Shown in pieces: positions 25,852-33,435 of a DNA stretch of 33,435 nucleotides. Source of the DNA: Bacteroidales bacterium (GTDB lineage Bacteria; Bacteroidota; Bacteroidia; Bacteroidales; Paludibacteraceae); assembly GCA_015654525.1 (NCBI GenBank), contig JAATGT010000158.1, forward strand, positions 1 to 33,435, written 5' to 3'. The notes below the pieces were generated by a model that saw nothing but the letters and a program-made list of their open reading frames with translations, was not told where the DNA came from and did no database searches. Position 1 is the stretch's first letter; each line of letters starts with the position of its first letter. The position numbers were made by a program, and so were the translations under genes.

Positions 25852-28800
25852 TTAGTTATCTTTCTTGTCATCAAAAAATGAGCTGGGCTGAATGCCAAAA
25901 TGTTTGGTAAAACAGCGTGTAAAATACTTAGGATCATTAAATCCAACTTCATAAGCAATCTCAGAAATATTTAGCGAATGATTTATCTGATTCTTTATAA
26001 TTAATTCGCGTGCAATGTTGAGCCGGTAAATACGAATAAACCTGCTGGCCGATTGCCCTGCCAAATTCTTCAGTTTTTTATGTAGTAGACTCCTGCTGAT
26101 TCCCATGGCATCCATAAACTCAGTTACATCAAAATCCGGATTTGTATAGTTTTCTTTAATCACTTTCAGAGCCTTGTCAATAAATTTTTTATCCAATGAT
26201 TCATTATCAAAGTTCAACGTGTCCGGATCCATGTTCTCGGCAAAATTGAGTTGAATTCGTTTACGTTTTTCGCTCAGATTTCGGATTATTGCTTTTAACA
26301 GATCTTCATCAAAGGGTTTCACCAGAAATGCATCGGCTCCTAGTTGAAAGCTTTCAATTTGAGTATCGGTTGAAGATTTAGCTGTAAGTAAAATAATCGG
26401 AATATGCGAAGTAGTAAAAGTGGTCTTTACCCGTTTGCAAAACTCCATACCATCCATTTCAGGCATCATAATGTCACTTATAATCAAGTCAGGAAGATAT
26501 CGGTTAGTTACCTCAAGTCCCACAACTCCATTAGGAGCCTCAAGTACGTTAAACTCATCGCTCAAAATGGACCGAATATATTGGCGCATATCGCTATTAT
26601 CTTCGACGATTAATAAAACAGGCTTTCCTTTTGAAATTTCTTCAGAAATAGTATCATTCTCATCTGTTTGATTTGTCACTAACATTTCAATAGGTTGACC
26701 ATCCAACGATACTACACTTGAAAGTCGGCGTTCTATCGGTATAATAAACCGAAAACTAGCTCCTCCGGAAGCTTGATTTTTTACTTCAATTTTTCCATTG
26801 TGCAACTGAATGATTCGCTTACACAGATAAAGTCCAATGCCGGTTCCACTTTGCCCATAGCCCGAGAAAGCCTGATTTTGTTTAGATTGATAGAAACGAT
26901 CGAATATTTTTTCCTGATCTTCTTCGGGTACACCTTTCCCTGTATCTTTTACCGCTACATAAAGCCGCTCTTTCTGATCTGATTTATCTACATAGGTACT
27001 GGCAACTACCGTAATAGTTCCTTGATTAGGAGTGAATTTAATTGCATTAGAGAGTAAATTACTCAATACTTTTTGCATGTTATCTCTGTCAAACAAAAAC
27101 TCGGCTGGATTGATGCGGTATTGTTTGCGGAAAGTAACGCCCCTGTCTTTTACCAGATCTTCGAATGGTAAAATCAGATCATCCAGGAATTCTACAAAAT
27201 TTTGTTGTGTTTTTACCAATTCCATCTTACCCGAATCCACTTTTCTAAAATCCATTAGTTGATTGATTAGTGTCAGCAACAATCGGGAATTGCGTTGTAC
27301 AATATTAAGCTGTTCAAGAACTTTCGGGTTTGTGCTCAACTTCAACGATCGTTCTACTGGTCCAAGAATCAATGTGATCGGGGTTCTGAATTCGTGGGTA
27401 ATATTAGTAAAAAATGATATTTTGTCCAGATTGGCTTCCTGTACTTTCTTGGACAAGGTAATAAGTTGTTCCTTTTGATGAGTAATTTTCTGATTTTGGT
27501 TTGTCAACATTTCATTCTGTCGGGATACTTCTTGCTGATGCTCAATAAGTATTTCCATATTCGATTTTAGCTGATCTGCTTGTTCTTCGAGCATTTCTTT
27601 TTGTTGCTCAATTTCATGAGTCCGTTCCTCCACCAATTGTTTCAGTTGAATCTTTTGTTTTTTCAATAAGTTGATTCGATGAACATAGTATTGATACACG
27701 CTATAAATCAGAGAGCTAAGAAACAGAAGGAGAAACCACCATGTTTTATAAAACGGAGGAATTACTTTTATTTTGAGAGTTGTAAGCTCTTCAGACCAGG
27801 TTCCATCAGTATTTGTACATTTAATTTCAAGTTCGTATTTACCATATTTGATGTTGGTAAAAGTTGCAAAGCGCCGATCTGAACTTACCTCAGTCCAGTT
27901 ATTGTCAAACCCTTTCAGGCGATAAGCATATTTAATCTTATCAGCCAAATTATAGCAAAGTGCAGAAAATTCTACACTGAATGTTTTGTCCGACTCTTTA
28001 AGAACAATCTGATTTAGATTAACCCCATCAAATTTTAAATGACGATCCGAATTTTTGAAATTAGGAGGGAATATATCTTCATTTAAAACTTTAATCCGGG
28101 TAATCGAAGCTTTATTTTTGATTAATATCGGATTTGATTTCAATGGATCAAAGCTGGTAAATCCGGCTACGCTCCCGAAGTACATTTTTCCATCTATGCC
28201 CTTGCAAAAAGCATCCCAATAAAATTGATTGGATTGTAATCCGTCTACTTTAGTGAAACTTCTATTACTATCTTTGCTTGGATCGTAGGCGCACAAACCC
28301 TTATCGGTACTTAACCAGATCCTGCCCGCATCATCTTCGAGCATACCATATATCACATTGTCCAGCAAACCGGTATTTTGATTGAAATTCTGGAATTTCA
28401 TTCCATCCGCTTTTTCATTAAGGCAATAAATACCATTGCCGTTACTTCCAAACCACAAATGACCTTCTTTGGTCTCTAGTATACAATTTATTTTCTCAAT
28501 TTTGCGTGAAGCCGGATTTGTTAACTCGTAATGAAAATGCTTGTAACATATCCTGTTCCGTTTTATATTTGTTTTATTTAAATAAATACAAAACAATCCA
28601 TTACCAGCACCTACCCACAACCGTCGATTATGGTCAATATACATTCCGGTTATAAATTTTGGACGCTTTTCCAATGGCAAATAACTTAAAACATGGATAA
28701 ACTGATCATTATCCAGATCAAGATAATCCAGTCCAAGGCGTGTACCCACCCACAATGCATGGTTTTTATCATCCGATGCCATGGCAGCAACAAAGTCATT

Positions 28801-30153
28801 GAATATGGATTTCATTGAATGTGGATCATTATAGAATTGTTGGAATACCGGCTTATACCTGTCTGCATACTTCACTCTGTTAATTCCTCTTCCCCACGTT
28901 GCAAACCAATAATCGCCGCGATAATCCTGACAAATATAGCTAACAGAATTGTGACTTAACGATTTGAGATTACCCAACTCACTATAATAATGAGAAAAAG
29001 CAGTTGAGCCTCGTTTGCGCAGATTAAGTCCTCCCTCCACAGTGCCGACCCACAAGTCACCGGATTTATCTTCATAAATGGAATTCACCGGATTTTTGGA
29101 CAAACTGCCAGGGTTTTCCGGAGAATACAGAACATTACTGAAGATATTTGGATCCGGAGTCAAGAGATTTATACCTCCTTTTTCGGTTCCAACCCAGATG
29201 GAATTGTCATTAACAAAAACACAGCTTACAAAATTATTATTCAGAGAAACTCCATTCCAATTAGTTTCAGAGCTTATATGCTCAAAATTATCAGTTCGAT
29301 AATCATAGATATTTAAACCAATAAGAGTTCCTATCAGTAATTGTCCGTTTTTGTTTTTATTGATATCGGTTATATAGCTCGACGAAAGAGAGGTATTCCG
29401 AAATGGATTTGCCAGATAAGGGGTTAAAGCCTCTGAATTGGGTTCATACTTGTAAAGACCTATAGAAGTTCCAACCCAGATTAAACCATTGTCGTAATAT
29501 AGCACATTTACGAACCCTAAAAAGTTTTTTAATTTTTCATCTGTATTTACCTTCTTATACTTTCCGTTAGCTCCTTTTATCAAGCGACACACCGTATTAT
29601 CAATTCCCAAAAACAGACTTCCATTGAGTTGTAGAAATGCAATAACAGGAGAGGTACTTCGATAAATGATTTCTGTTTGGATTTTATTGTCAGCAGTATA
29701 ATGTAGTTTTACCAACCCTTTGTCATAGCCAATCCACAAGTCACCGGAGTCATCTTTTTTTATAAAATTTATGGTGCTGCAACGCAGATTAAACTTGGAA
29801 TCAAACATGGCATTTGCTATTTCGCCGGTTTGATAGTTGAAGAAGTTGAGTCCATTTTCAGTTCCAATCCAGAAATTGCCATTATTATCTTCTTCAATAC
29901 AGTGAATATTATCACTCTGCAGGACATTTCCTAAGTTTCGACTATTAAAGTGGATAAAATCATACCCATCATATCTGTCGAGCCCATTGCTGGTTGAAAT
30001 CCACATAAATCCCCTGGAGTCACGGAAAATCTGATTTACCAGATTTCGCGACAAACCGTTGTCGGCTGTTAAGTAACTGATTTTATAAGGCAACGACCAC
30101 GAAAGGTTTAAGCTGACAACTGTAAGGATGGTCAGAAGGAATATTTTCTTCAT
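25852..30153 (-). CDS. Hybrid two-component system regulator (sensor kinase, receiver, AraC output)
   Basis: One-protein signalling system that senses a glycan fragment in the periplasm and activates the locus. Signal peptide or anchor at residues 1-20. About 25-700 are ligand-sensing propeller repeats (recurring DLWVGT.GGL and WIGTENGL motifs), with a Y_Y_Y domain near 715-790. One transmembrane helix lies near 805-825, then a coiled coil (830-905). HisKA has phospho-acceptor H920 (HEFRTP). HATPase has NLLSNAIKFT, DTGKGVP and GTGIGL. The receiver has phospho-acceptor D1227 (SDIMMPEMDG), and the last 100 residues are an AraC-type double helix-turn-helix. Every catalytic box is intact. The arabinan signal is inferred from the adjacent GH43 and GH51 genes. 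Confidence 0.96.
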   Translation of the reverse strand: MKKIFLLTILTVVSLNLSWSLPYKISYLTADNGLSRNLVNQIFRDSRGFMWISTSNGLDRYDGYDFIHFNSRNLGNVLQSDNIHCIEEDNNGNFWIGTENGLNFFNYQTGEIANAMFDSKFNLRCSTINFIKKDDSGDLWIGYDKGLVKLHYTADNKIQTEIIYRSTSPVIAFLQLNGSLFLGIDNTVCRLIKGANGKYKKVNTDEKLKNFLGFVNVLYYDNGLIWVGTSIGLYKYEPNSEALTPYLANPFRNTSLSSSYITDINKNKNGQLLIGTLIGLNIYDYRTDNFEHISSETNWNGVSLNNNFVSCVFVNDNSIWVGTEKGGINLLTPDPNIFSNVLYSPENPGSLSKNPVNSIYEDKSGDLWVGTVEGGLNLRKRGSTAFSHYYSELGNLKSLSHNSVSYICQDYRGDYWFATWGRGINRVKYADRYKPVFQQFYNDPHSMKSIFNDFVAAMASDDKNHALWVGTRLGLDYLDLDNDQFIHVLSYLPLEKRPKFITGMYIDHNRRLWVGAGNGLFCIYLNKTNIKRNRICYKHFHYELTNPASRKIEKINCILETKEGHLWFGSNGNGIYCLNEKADGMKFQNFNQNTGLLDNVIYGMLEDDAGRIWLSTDKGLCAYDPSKDSNRSFTKVDGLQSNQFYWDAFCKGIDGKMYFGSVAGFTSFDPLKSNPILIKNKASITRIKVLNEDIFPPNFKNSDRHLKFDGVNLNQIVLKESDKTFSVEFSALCYNLADKIKYAYRLKGFDNNWTEVSSDRRFATFTNIKYGKYELEIKCTNTDGTWSEELTTLKIKVIPPFYKTWWFLLLFLSSLIYSVYQYYVHRINLLKKQKIQLKQLVEERTHEIEQQKEMLEEQADQLKSNMEILIEHQQEVSRQNEMLTNQNQKITHQKEQLITLSKKVQEANLDKISFFTNITHEFRTPITLILGPVERSLKLSTNPKVLEQLNIVQRNSRLLLTLINQLMDFRKVDSGKMELVKTQQNFVEFLDDLILPFEDLVKDRGVTFRKQYRINPAEFLFDRDNMQKVLSNLLSNAIKFTPNQGTITVVASTYVDKSDQKERLYVAVKDTGKGVPEEDQEKIFDRFYQSKQNQAFSGYGQSGTGIGLYLCKRIIQLHNGKIEVKNQASGGASFRFIIPIERRLSSVVSLDGQPIEMLVTNQTDENDTISEEISKGKPVLLIVEDNSDMRQYIRSILSDEFNVLEAPNGVVGLEVTNRYLPDLIISDIMMPEMDGMEFCKRVKTTFTTSHIPIILLTAKSSTDTQIESFQLGADAFLVKPFDEDLLKAIIRNLSEKRKRIQLNFAENMDPDTLNFDNESLDKKFIDKALKVIKENYTNPDFDVTEFMDAMGISRSLLHKKLKNLAGQSASRFIRIYRLNIARELIIKNQINHSLNISEIAYEVGFNDPKYFTRCFTKHFGIQPSSFFDDKKDN

Positions 30154-30387
30154 AATTTTTGAAATAAAGTCAGCTACGAAAATAAATAAAAAATCTTGTT
30201 CACAAGGTGGATATATGTTTAATATATGTGGACTATTTCGTACAAGATCTTTTCAAACCGAATAGACTTAGCATGTTCGACGACAGAAAAACCTTATTCA
30301 AGATAAAGTGAACCGGTTCGTTATTTTCAGCTCCAGCCAATCATTGTTCTGCTATAATGCAAGCAACTCCTACATGGCTTTACATCA

Positions 30388-31248
30388 TTATGCTCCATAT
30401 TTCTTTGCCGTATCAATCCAATGTTCAGCAAGTATCTCGGGGTTTGCACCTAAACTACGGGCAAGATGCAATGCTACGCCCATTATTAAAACAGATGCTT
30501 CGTGCACCTCCTGCATGGTTTGCAAGGTTCCGAATTGTTCCTGCGCTTTTAGTAAGAGTAAATCACTATGCTTTTGGACAAATAAAACCGGATCGTCTGT
30601 GTCATCCGGAATTTCAGGGACGATCAGGCTATCGATCCACTCCGGTCCGATATTGTTTGCTACTGTCTCCGGGGCTTCGTTACCCATCTTTCTCCACAAC
30701 GGTAATGTTTCGATATCTTCCGACTCAGCCAAGCCGGTATCGAGCAACAGCTCAAAGGCAATATCAGCTAAGCTTTGCATTAGTTGCAAATATTCGTTTT
30801 GAGCCTTTTCGAATGCTTCGGTCTGCTGTCCTTTCAGGTATTCGGCTACCGTCAACAGTGGTAATCCGGTAACTTCGGGACACCCATCCAAACACGGGAA
30901 CACTTCGCCCTGATGCATATAGCTAAGCGCTTCACTTTGTATCTGTCGACCAAGCGGAAACAACCGGCAAGCGAGCGGACGTCCTACATGAACGCTGCAT
31001 CCAAAATTATCGATATACTGACTACAGGCTTTTTTATCTTGCCAACCGGCTTTGCCATCAAAGCGCAAACGAATTCCGCCAGACTCACAATACAGATCAC
31101 GAAATTCACGGGGACTCACTTTTTTCTCGCGAGCCAGGCAAAACAGCTCCCAGGGATTCAGCATGACCAGGTTTCCATGACAGCAAGTTCCCCTGCGCGA
31201 ACAGGTAAGCGGTAATTTATCTTCAAGACTTAGTTTTGTTGTTTGCAT
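30388..31248 (-). CDS. YkgJ-family cysteine cluster protein
   Basis: Cytoplasmic protein of the CxxxxxCC (UPF0153-like) family with a probable metal or Fe-S site. The signature is complete: C16-x5-C22-C23 near the N-terminus (TCSRRGTCCHG), then ACSQYIDNFGCSVHVGRPLACRLFPLG at about 94-120, which holds the C..Y..C....RP..CR.FP pattern (shown here in parts: ACSQY, GCSVH, RPLACRLFP). Two further Cys follow in FPCLDGCPE. The C-terminal 150 residues are helical and not informative. The molecular role of the family is not established. It lies downstream of the helicase gene on the same strand, 185 bases away. Confidence 0.85.
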   Translation of the reverse strand: MQTTKLSLEDKLPLTCSRRGTCCHGNLVMLNPWELFCLAREKKVSPREFRDLYCESGGIRLRFDGKAGWQDKKACSQYIDNFGCSVHVGRPLACRLFPLGRQIQSEALSYMHQGEVFPCLDGCPEVTGLPLLTVAEYLKGQQTEAFEKAQNEYLQLMQSLADIAFELLLDTGLAESEDIETLPLWRKMGNEAPETVANNIGPEWIDSLIVPEIPDDTDDPVLFVQKHSDLLLLKAQEQFGTLQTMQEVHEASVLIMGVALHLARSLGANPEILAEHWIDTAKKYGA

Positions 31249-31285
31249 TGTTGTGTGATTCCTGTTTGTGTTTACTATGTAGAGG

Positions 31286-31364
31286 AACGCAAATTACGCA
31301 AAAAATCACAAGTCTACGCAAATCATAATCAGTTATATTTGTGAGAATTTGCGGTTTTTGCGTT
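31286..31364. repeat. Imperfect inverted repeat rich in ACGCAAA
   Basis: AACGCAAATTACGCAAA (31286-31302) pairs with TTTGCGGTTTTTGCGTT (31348-31364), 14 of 17. A further ACGCAAA (31315-31321) lies inside. It is upstream of the cysteine-cluster gene. Confidence 0.7.
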
Positions 31365-31384
31365 CAAAAAAAACTCTTTCATGT

Positions 31385-31417
31385 AGTGATAGTATGACTT
31401 GAAGTCATACTATCACT
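31385..31417. repeat. GACTT-G-AAGTC palindrome
   Basis: Perfect 16-bp arms AGTGATAGTATGACTT (31385-31400) and reverse complement (31402-31417) around one central G. It lies 17 bases after the helicase stop. No T-run follows on the minus strand, so a simple terminator is unlikely. The core matches the palindrome at 12922-12956. Confidence 0.9.
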
Positions 31418-31433
31418 TACGGCCACACGCTCA

Positions 31434-33435
31434 TCACTGACAAAGAATAAGTTGGATGGCATCCATTCTTAGCTGTGCATGTTGAATGAGTGTAGCCAAT
31501 GTTATCTGTTCATCAAAGGCTATTTGAATTTCTTCCGGTCTGATGTTTTTATTTTTCTGCTGTAATATTTTCAGTCGGCCTATTTCATGATTCAGCGTGA
31601 GGTTCATGCGTAACATTCCATTTGCAATTTCATCTTTGCGCTGTGCTTCCGCTATGCTTTTGGCTGCCGCAATCATATCTGGCAAAAGGGTTTCCACCAC
31701 CCTTTCGTTATCCAGCAAAGGATCAATGGAGCCGGCTTTCAACTTTTTGTCGAATGTTTCAACAGGATAACTATCTGTCACATCTTTGCCGGTATGATCT
31801 ACCACAATTCGCAAGGGAGTATTGGGCAGAAAACGGTCTACATAGATGCTTTGCTCGCCGGTTGTTTCAAGTACAAAAAGAACCTCAAGCAAGATGCCGG
31901 GACTGTTGGAACCTCGCAACACGCCAAAGCCGGCACTTCCGGTGCCCGAGCTTACTACCATATCTATGGAAGCGGTTGTCATGGGATGATCCCAACTCAG
32001 GAAACTCATATCTTCCCTGCTCAGCGCACGCTTCCGATCAAATGTAACCCCTATTCCTTCGGGCGGAATAGATGGAAACACACCAGTGATTTCGGAAGTC
32101 GGTTGCAGAAAGTAGGTGCGGGCAGCCAGGTCTTCCACTTCCATATCAAAGTAATGAAAGACTCGCATCATATAATTCTCAAGACTCCTGTCACTGTCTT
32201 CTGCCTGAATCTGCTCCACCAGTTTTGCAGCGATTGCAGGGCGATACGAATTCATCTCCAGCAGTCGGTCACGTCCATCGGCCAGGCGTTTTTGAAGTTC
32301 TTTTCTGAAGACGGATGTTTCGGCTATCAATGCTTCGAGTTCGGCATTTGCGTCAGTTGATAACTGTGACTGTGAAATAGCAAGCAGTCGGTCGCAAAAC
32401 AATTTGGAAATTTCGTTTCCACCCTCTATGTTTTCTTCAAAGGCATTCAGTCCTTCGTGAAACCATCGCACCAGTACCTGTTGCGGAGTGTTTTCAAGGT
32501 AGGGGATGTAAATATGAATCTCCTCGGTTTGTCCTATTCGATCCAACCGACCGATGCGCTGCTCCAACAATTCGGGATGAAGCGGCAAGTCAAACAGCAC
32601 AAGGTGATGGGCAAACTGAAAATTCCGTCCCTCGCTACCTATCTCCGAACACAGGAGAATTTGCGCACCGTCCGATTCCGAAAACCAGGCTGCATTTCTG
32701 TCCCGTTGCACAATGCTGAGGTCTTCGTGAAAAACACCCACTTTCGGACCGAGCTGTTTTGTCAGGACTTCTTCCAATGCCAGTACCTTTTCTTTACTTT
32801 TGCAGATAAGCAGCACTTTTTCGCGGTAGAGTTCCTTCAGCATCGATAAAAGCCACTGCACGCGGGGATCTTCAGCAAACGAGTATTGCTGCTCATCGGC
32901 TATATTTGTTGATGCCATATCACGGGCAAACTCCTTTGAGAAACGTTCCACCCACAAAGAAAGATCTTCAGTTTCCGATAAAGGAATCAGATGGGCTTTA
33001 CGGCTCGGGAATCCGCTCATGGCCGATCGGGTATTGCGAAATAACACGCGCCCCGGACCGTGCTGATCCAATAAATCTTCAATCAGCTTATCCCTTGCAG
33101 CATCACCTCCTTCGGCGAGAGCATGTATTCTTTCTTTTGAGAACAGAGTGGCCAATAACTTTGTATCCTTAGCTGGTAACTTTTTCCCCCGGTGTAGTTT
33201 CTCTACTATATCGGCAATATTTTGAGGATCGGACGACTCCTGCATAAAATCATCGTAGTTCGAGTATCGGTTGGGGTCCAGTAAGCGGAGTCGGGCAAAA
33301 TGACTTTCCTCCCCCAACTGTTCCGGGGTAGCGGTGAGGAGGAGTAAGCCTTTGGCCACTTTGCTCAGTTGTTCCACCACAGCATATTCCGAACTTACGG
33401 TGTCGACAGACCATTCCAGATGATGGGCTTCATCC
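31434..33435 (-). CDS. rapA-like: RapA-like SNF2 helicase, 3' part (runs off the right edge)
   Basis: RNA polymerase-associated ATPase of the SNF2 group, thought to help recycle stalled polymerase. The frame is open beyond any ATG to the window end. The right edge carries the Walker B DEAHH box (33434-33420), so about 667 codons are visible and the N-terminal part with Walker A is outside. LLLTATP (motif III) follows. The second helicase domain has VLLICKSKEKVLALE, then SEIGSEGRNFQF (motif V) and EQRIGRLDRIGQ (motif VI), and a long RapA_C-like region (about the last 350 residues) ends the protein. A GTG at 33380 is an artefact of the cut, not the start. Confidence 0.92.
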   Translation of the reverse strand, partial: DEAHHLEWSVDTVSSEYAVVEQLSKVAKGLLLLTATPEQLGEESHFARLRLLDPNRYSNYDDFMQESSDPQNIADIVEKLHRGKKLPAKDTKLLATLFSKERIHALAEGGDAARDKLIEDLLDQHGPGRVLFRNTRSAMSGFPSRKAHLIPLSETEDLSLWVERFSKEFARDMASTNIADEQQYSFAEDPRVQWLLSMLKELYREKVLLICKSKEKVLALEEVLTKQLGPKVGVFHEDLSIVQRDRNAAWFSESDGAQILLCSEIGSEGRNFQFAHHLVLFDLPLHPELLEQRIGRLDRIGQTEEIHIYIPYLENTPQQVLVRWFHEGLNAFEENIEGGNEISKLFCDRLLAISQSQLSTDANAELEALIAETSVFRKELQKRLADGRDRLLEMNSYRPAIAAKLVEQIQAEDSDRSLENYMMRVFHYFDMEVEDLAARTYFLQPTSEITGVFPSIPPEGIGVTFDRKRALSREDMSFLSWDHPMTTASIDMVVSSGTGSAGFGVLRGSNSPGILLEVLFVLETTGEQSIYVDRFLPNTPLRIVVDHTGKDVTDSYPVETFDKKLKAGSIDPLLDNERVVETLLPDMIAAAKSIAEAQRKDEIANGMLRMNLTLNHEIGRLKILQQKNKNIRPEEIQIAFDEQITLATLIQHAQLRMDAIQLILCQ

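Overview
The window looks like a chromosomal piece of an anaerobic member of the Bacteroidota, probably order Bacteroidales. It carries a SusC/SusD polysaccharide utilization locus with a hybrid two-component regulator, promoter-like TAnnTTTG boxes, almost no Shine-Dalgarno sequences, and an oxygen-sensitive glycyl radical enzyme. I see no rRNA, tRNA, CRISPR array, insertion sequence or phage gene. The genus cannot be fixed from the sequence alone.

Layout. Positions 1-1648 hold the 5' part of metG (minus strand), divergent from an unrecognised all-helical 182-residue protein (1828-2376). Positions 2812-7513 (plus strand) form a compact hydroxyproline/proline-peptide module: a radical-SAM activase, trans-4-hydroxy-L-proline dehydratase (HypD) and aminopeptidase P, with near-identical 33-bp palindromes after each gene. 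A GH97 glycosidase follows on the minus strand (7996-9942). Next is an 880-bp gene-poor stretch with a 21-bp tandem repeat array, then a small protein with a rare strong ribosome binding site (10826-11209). The minus strand then carries a HigBA/RelE-type toxin-antitoxin pair, a CPBP membrane protease and a DPP-IV-like S9 peptidase. Positions 15715-30153 form an arabinan utilization locus: GH43, GH43, SusD, SusC, GH51 and a hybrid sensor/AraC regulator. The window ends with a YkgJ-type cysteine-cluster protein and the 3' two thirds of a RapA-like SNF2 helicase.

How the parts work together. The arabinan locus is self-consistent. A surface lipoprotein endo-arabinanase cuts polymer, SusC/SusD import the oligosaccharides, a second GH43 and the GH51 arabinofuranosidase finish them in the periplasm, and the hybrid sensor probably reads an arabino-oligosaccharide. 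The hydroxyproline module would turn 4-hydroxyproline into pyrroline-5-carboxylate, with aminopeptidase P freeing N-terminal residues ahead of (hydroxy)proline.

The most interesting reading of the whole window is that the two halves target the same plant material: hydroxyproline-rich, arabinose-decorated wall glycoproteins and associated arabinan. This is inference. The beta-L-arabinofuranosidases needed for Hyp-linked arabinose are not seen here.

The other notable signals are non-coding: a covarying family of three palindromes, a second palindrome family with a GACTT-N-AAGTC core, a nested inverted repeat that folds as a three-way junction, and the 21-bp array.
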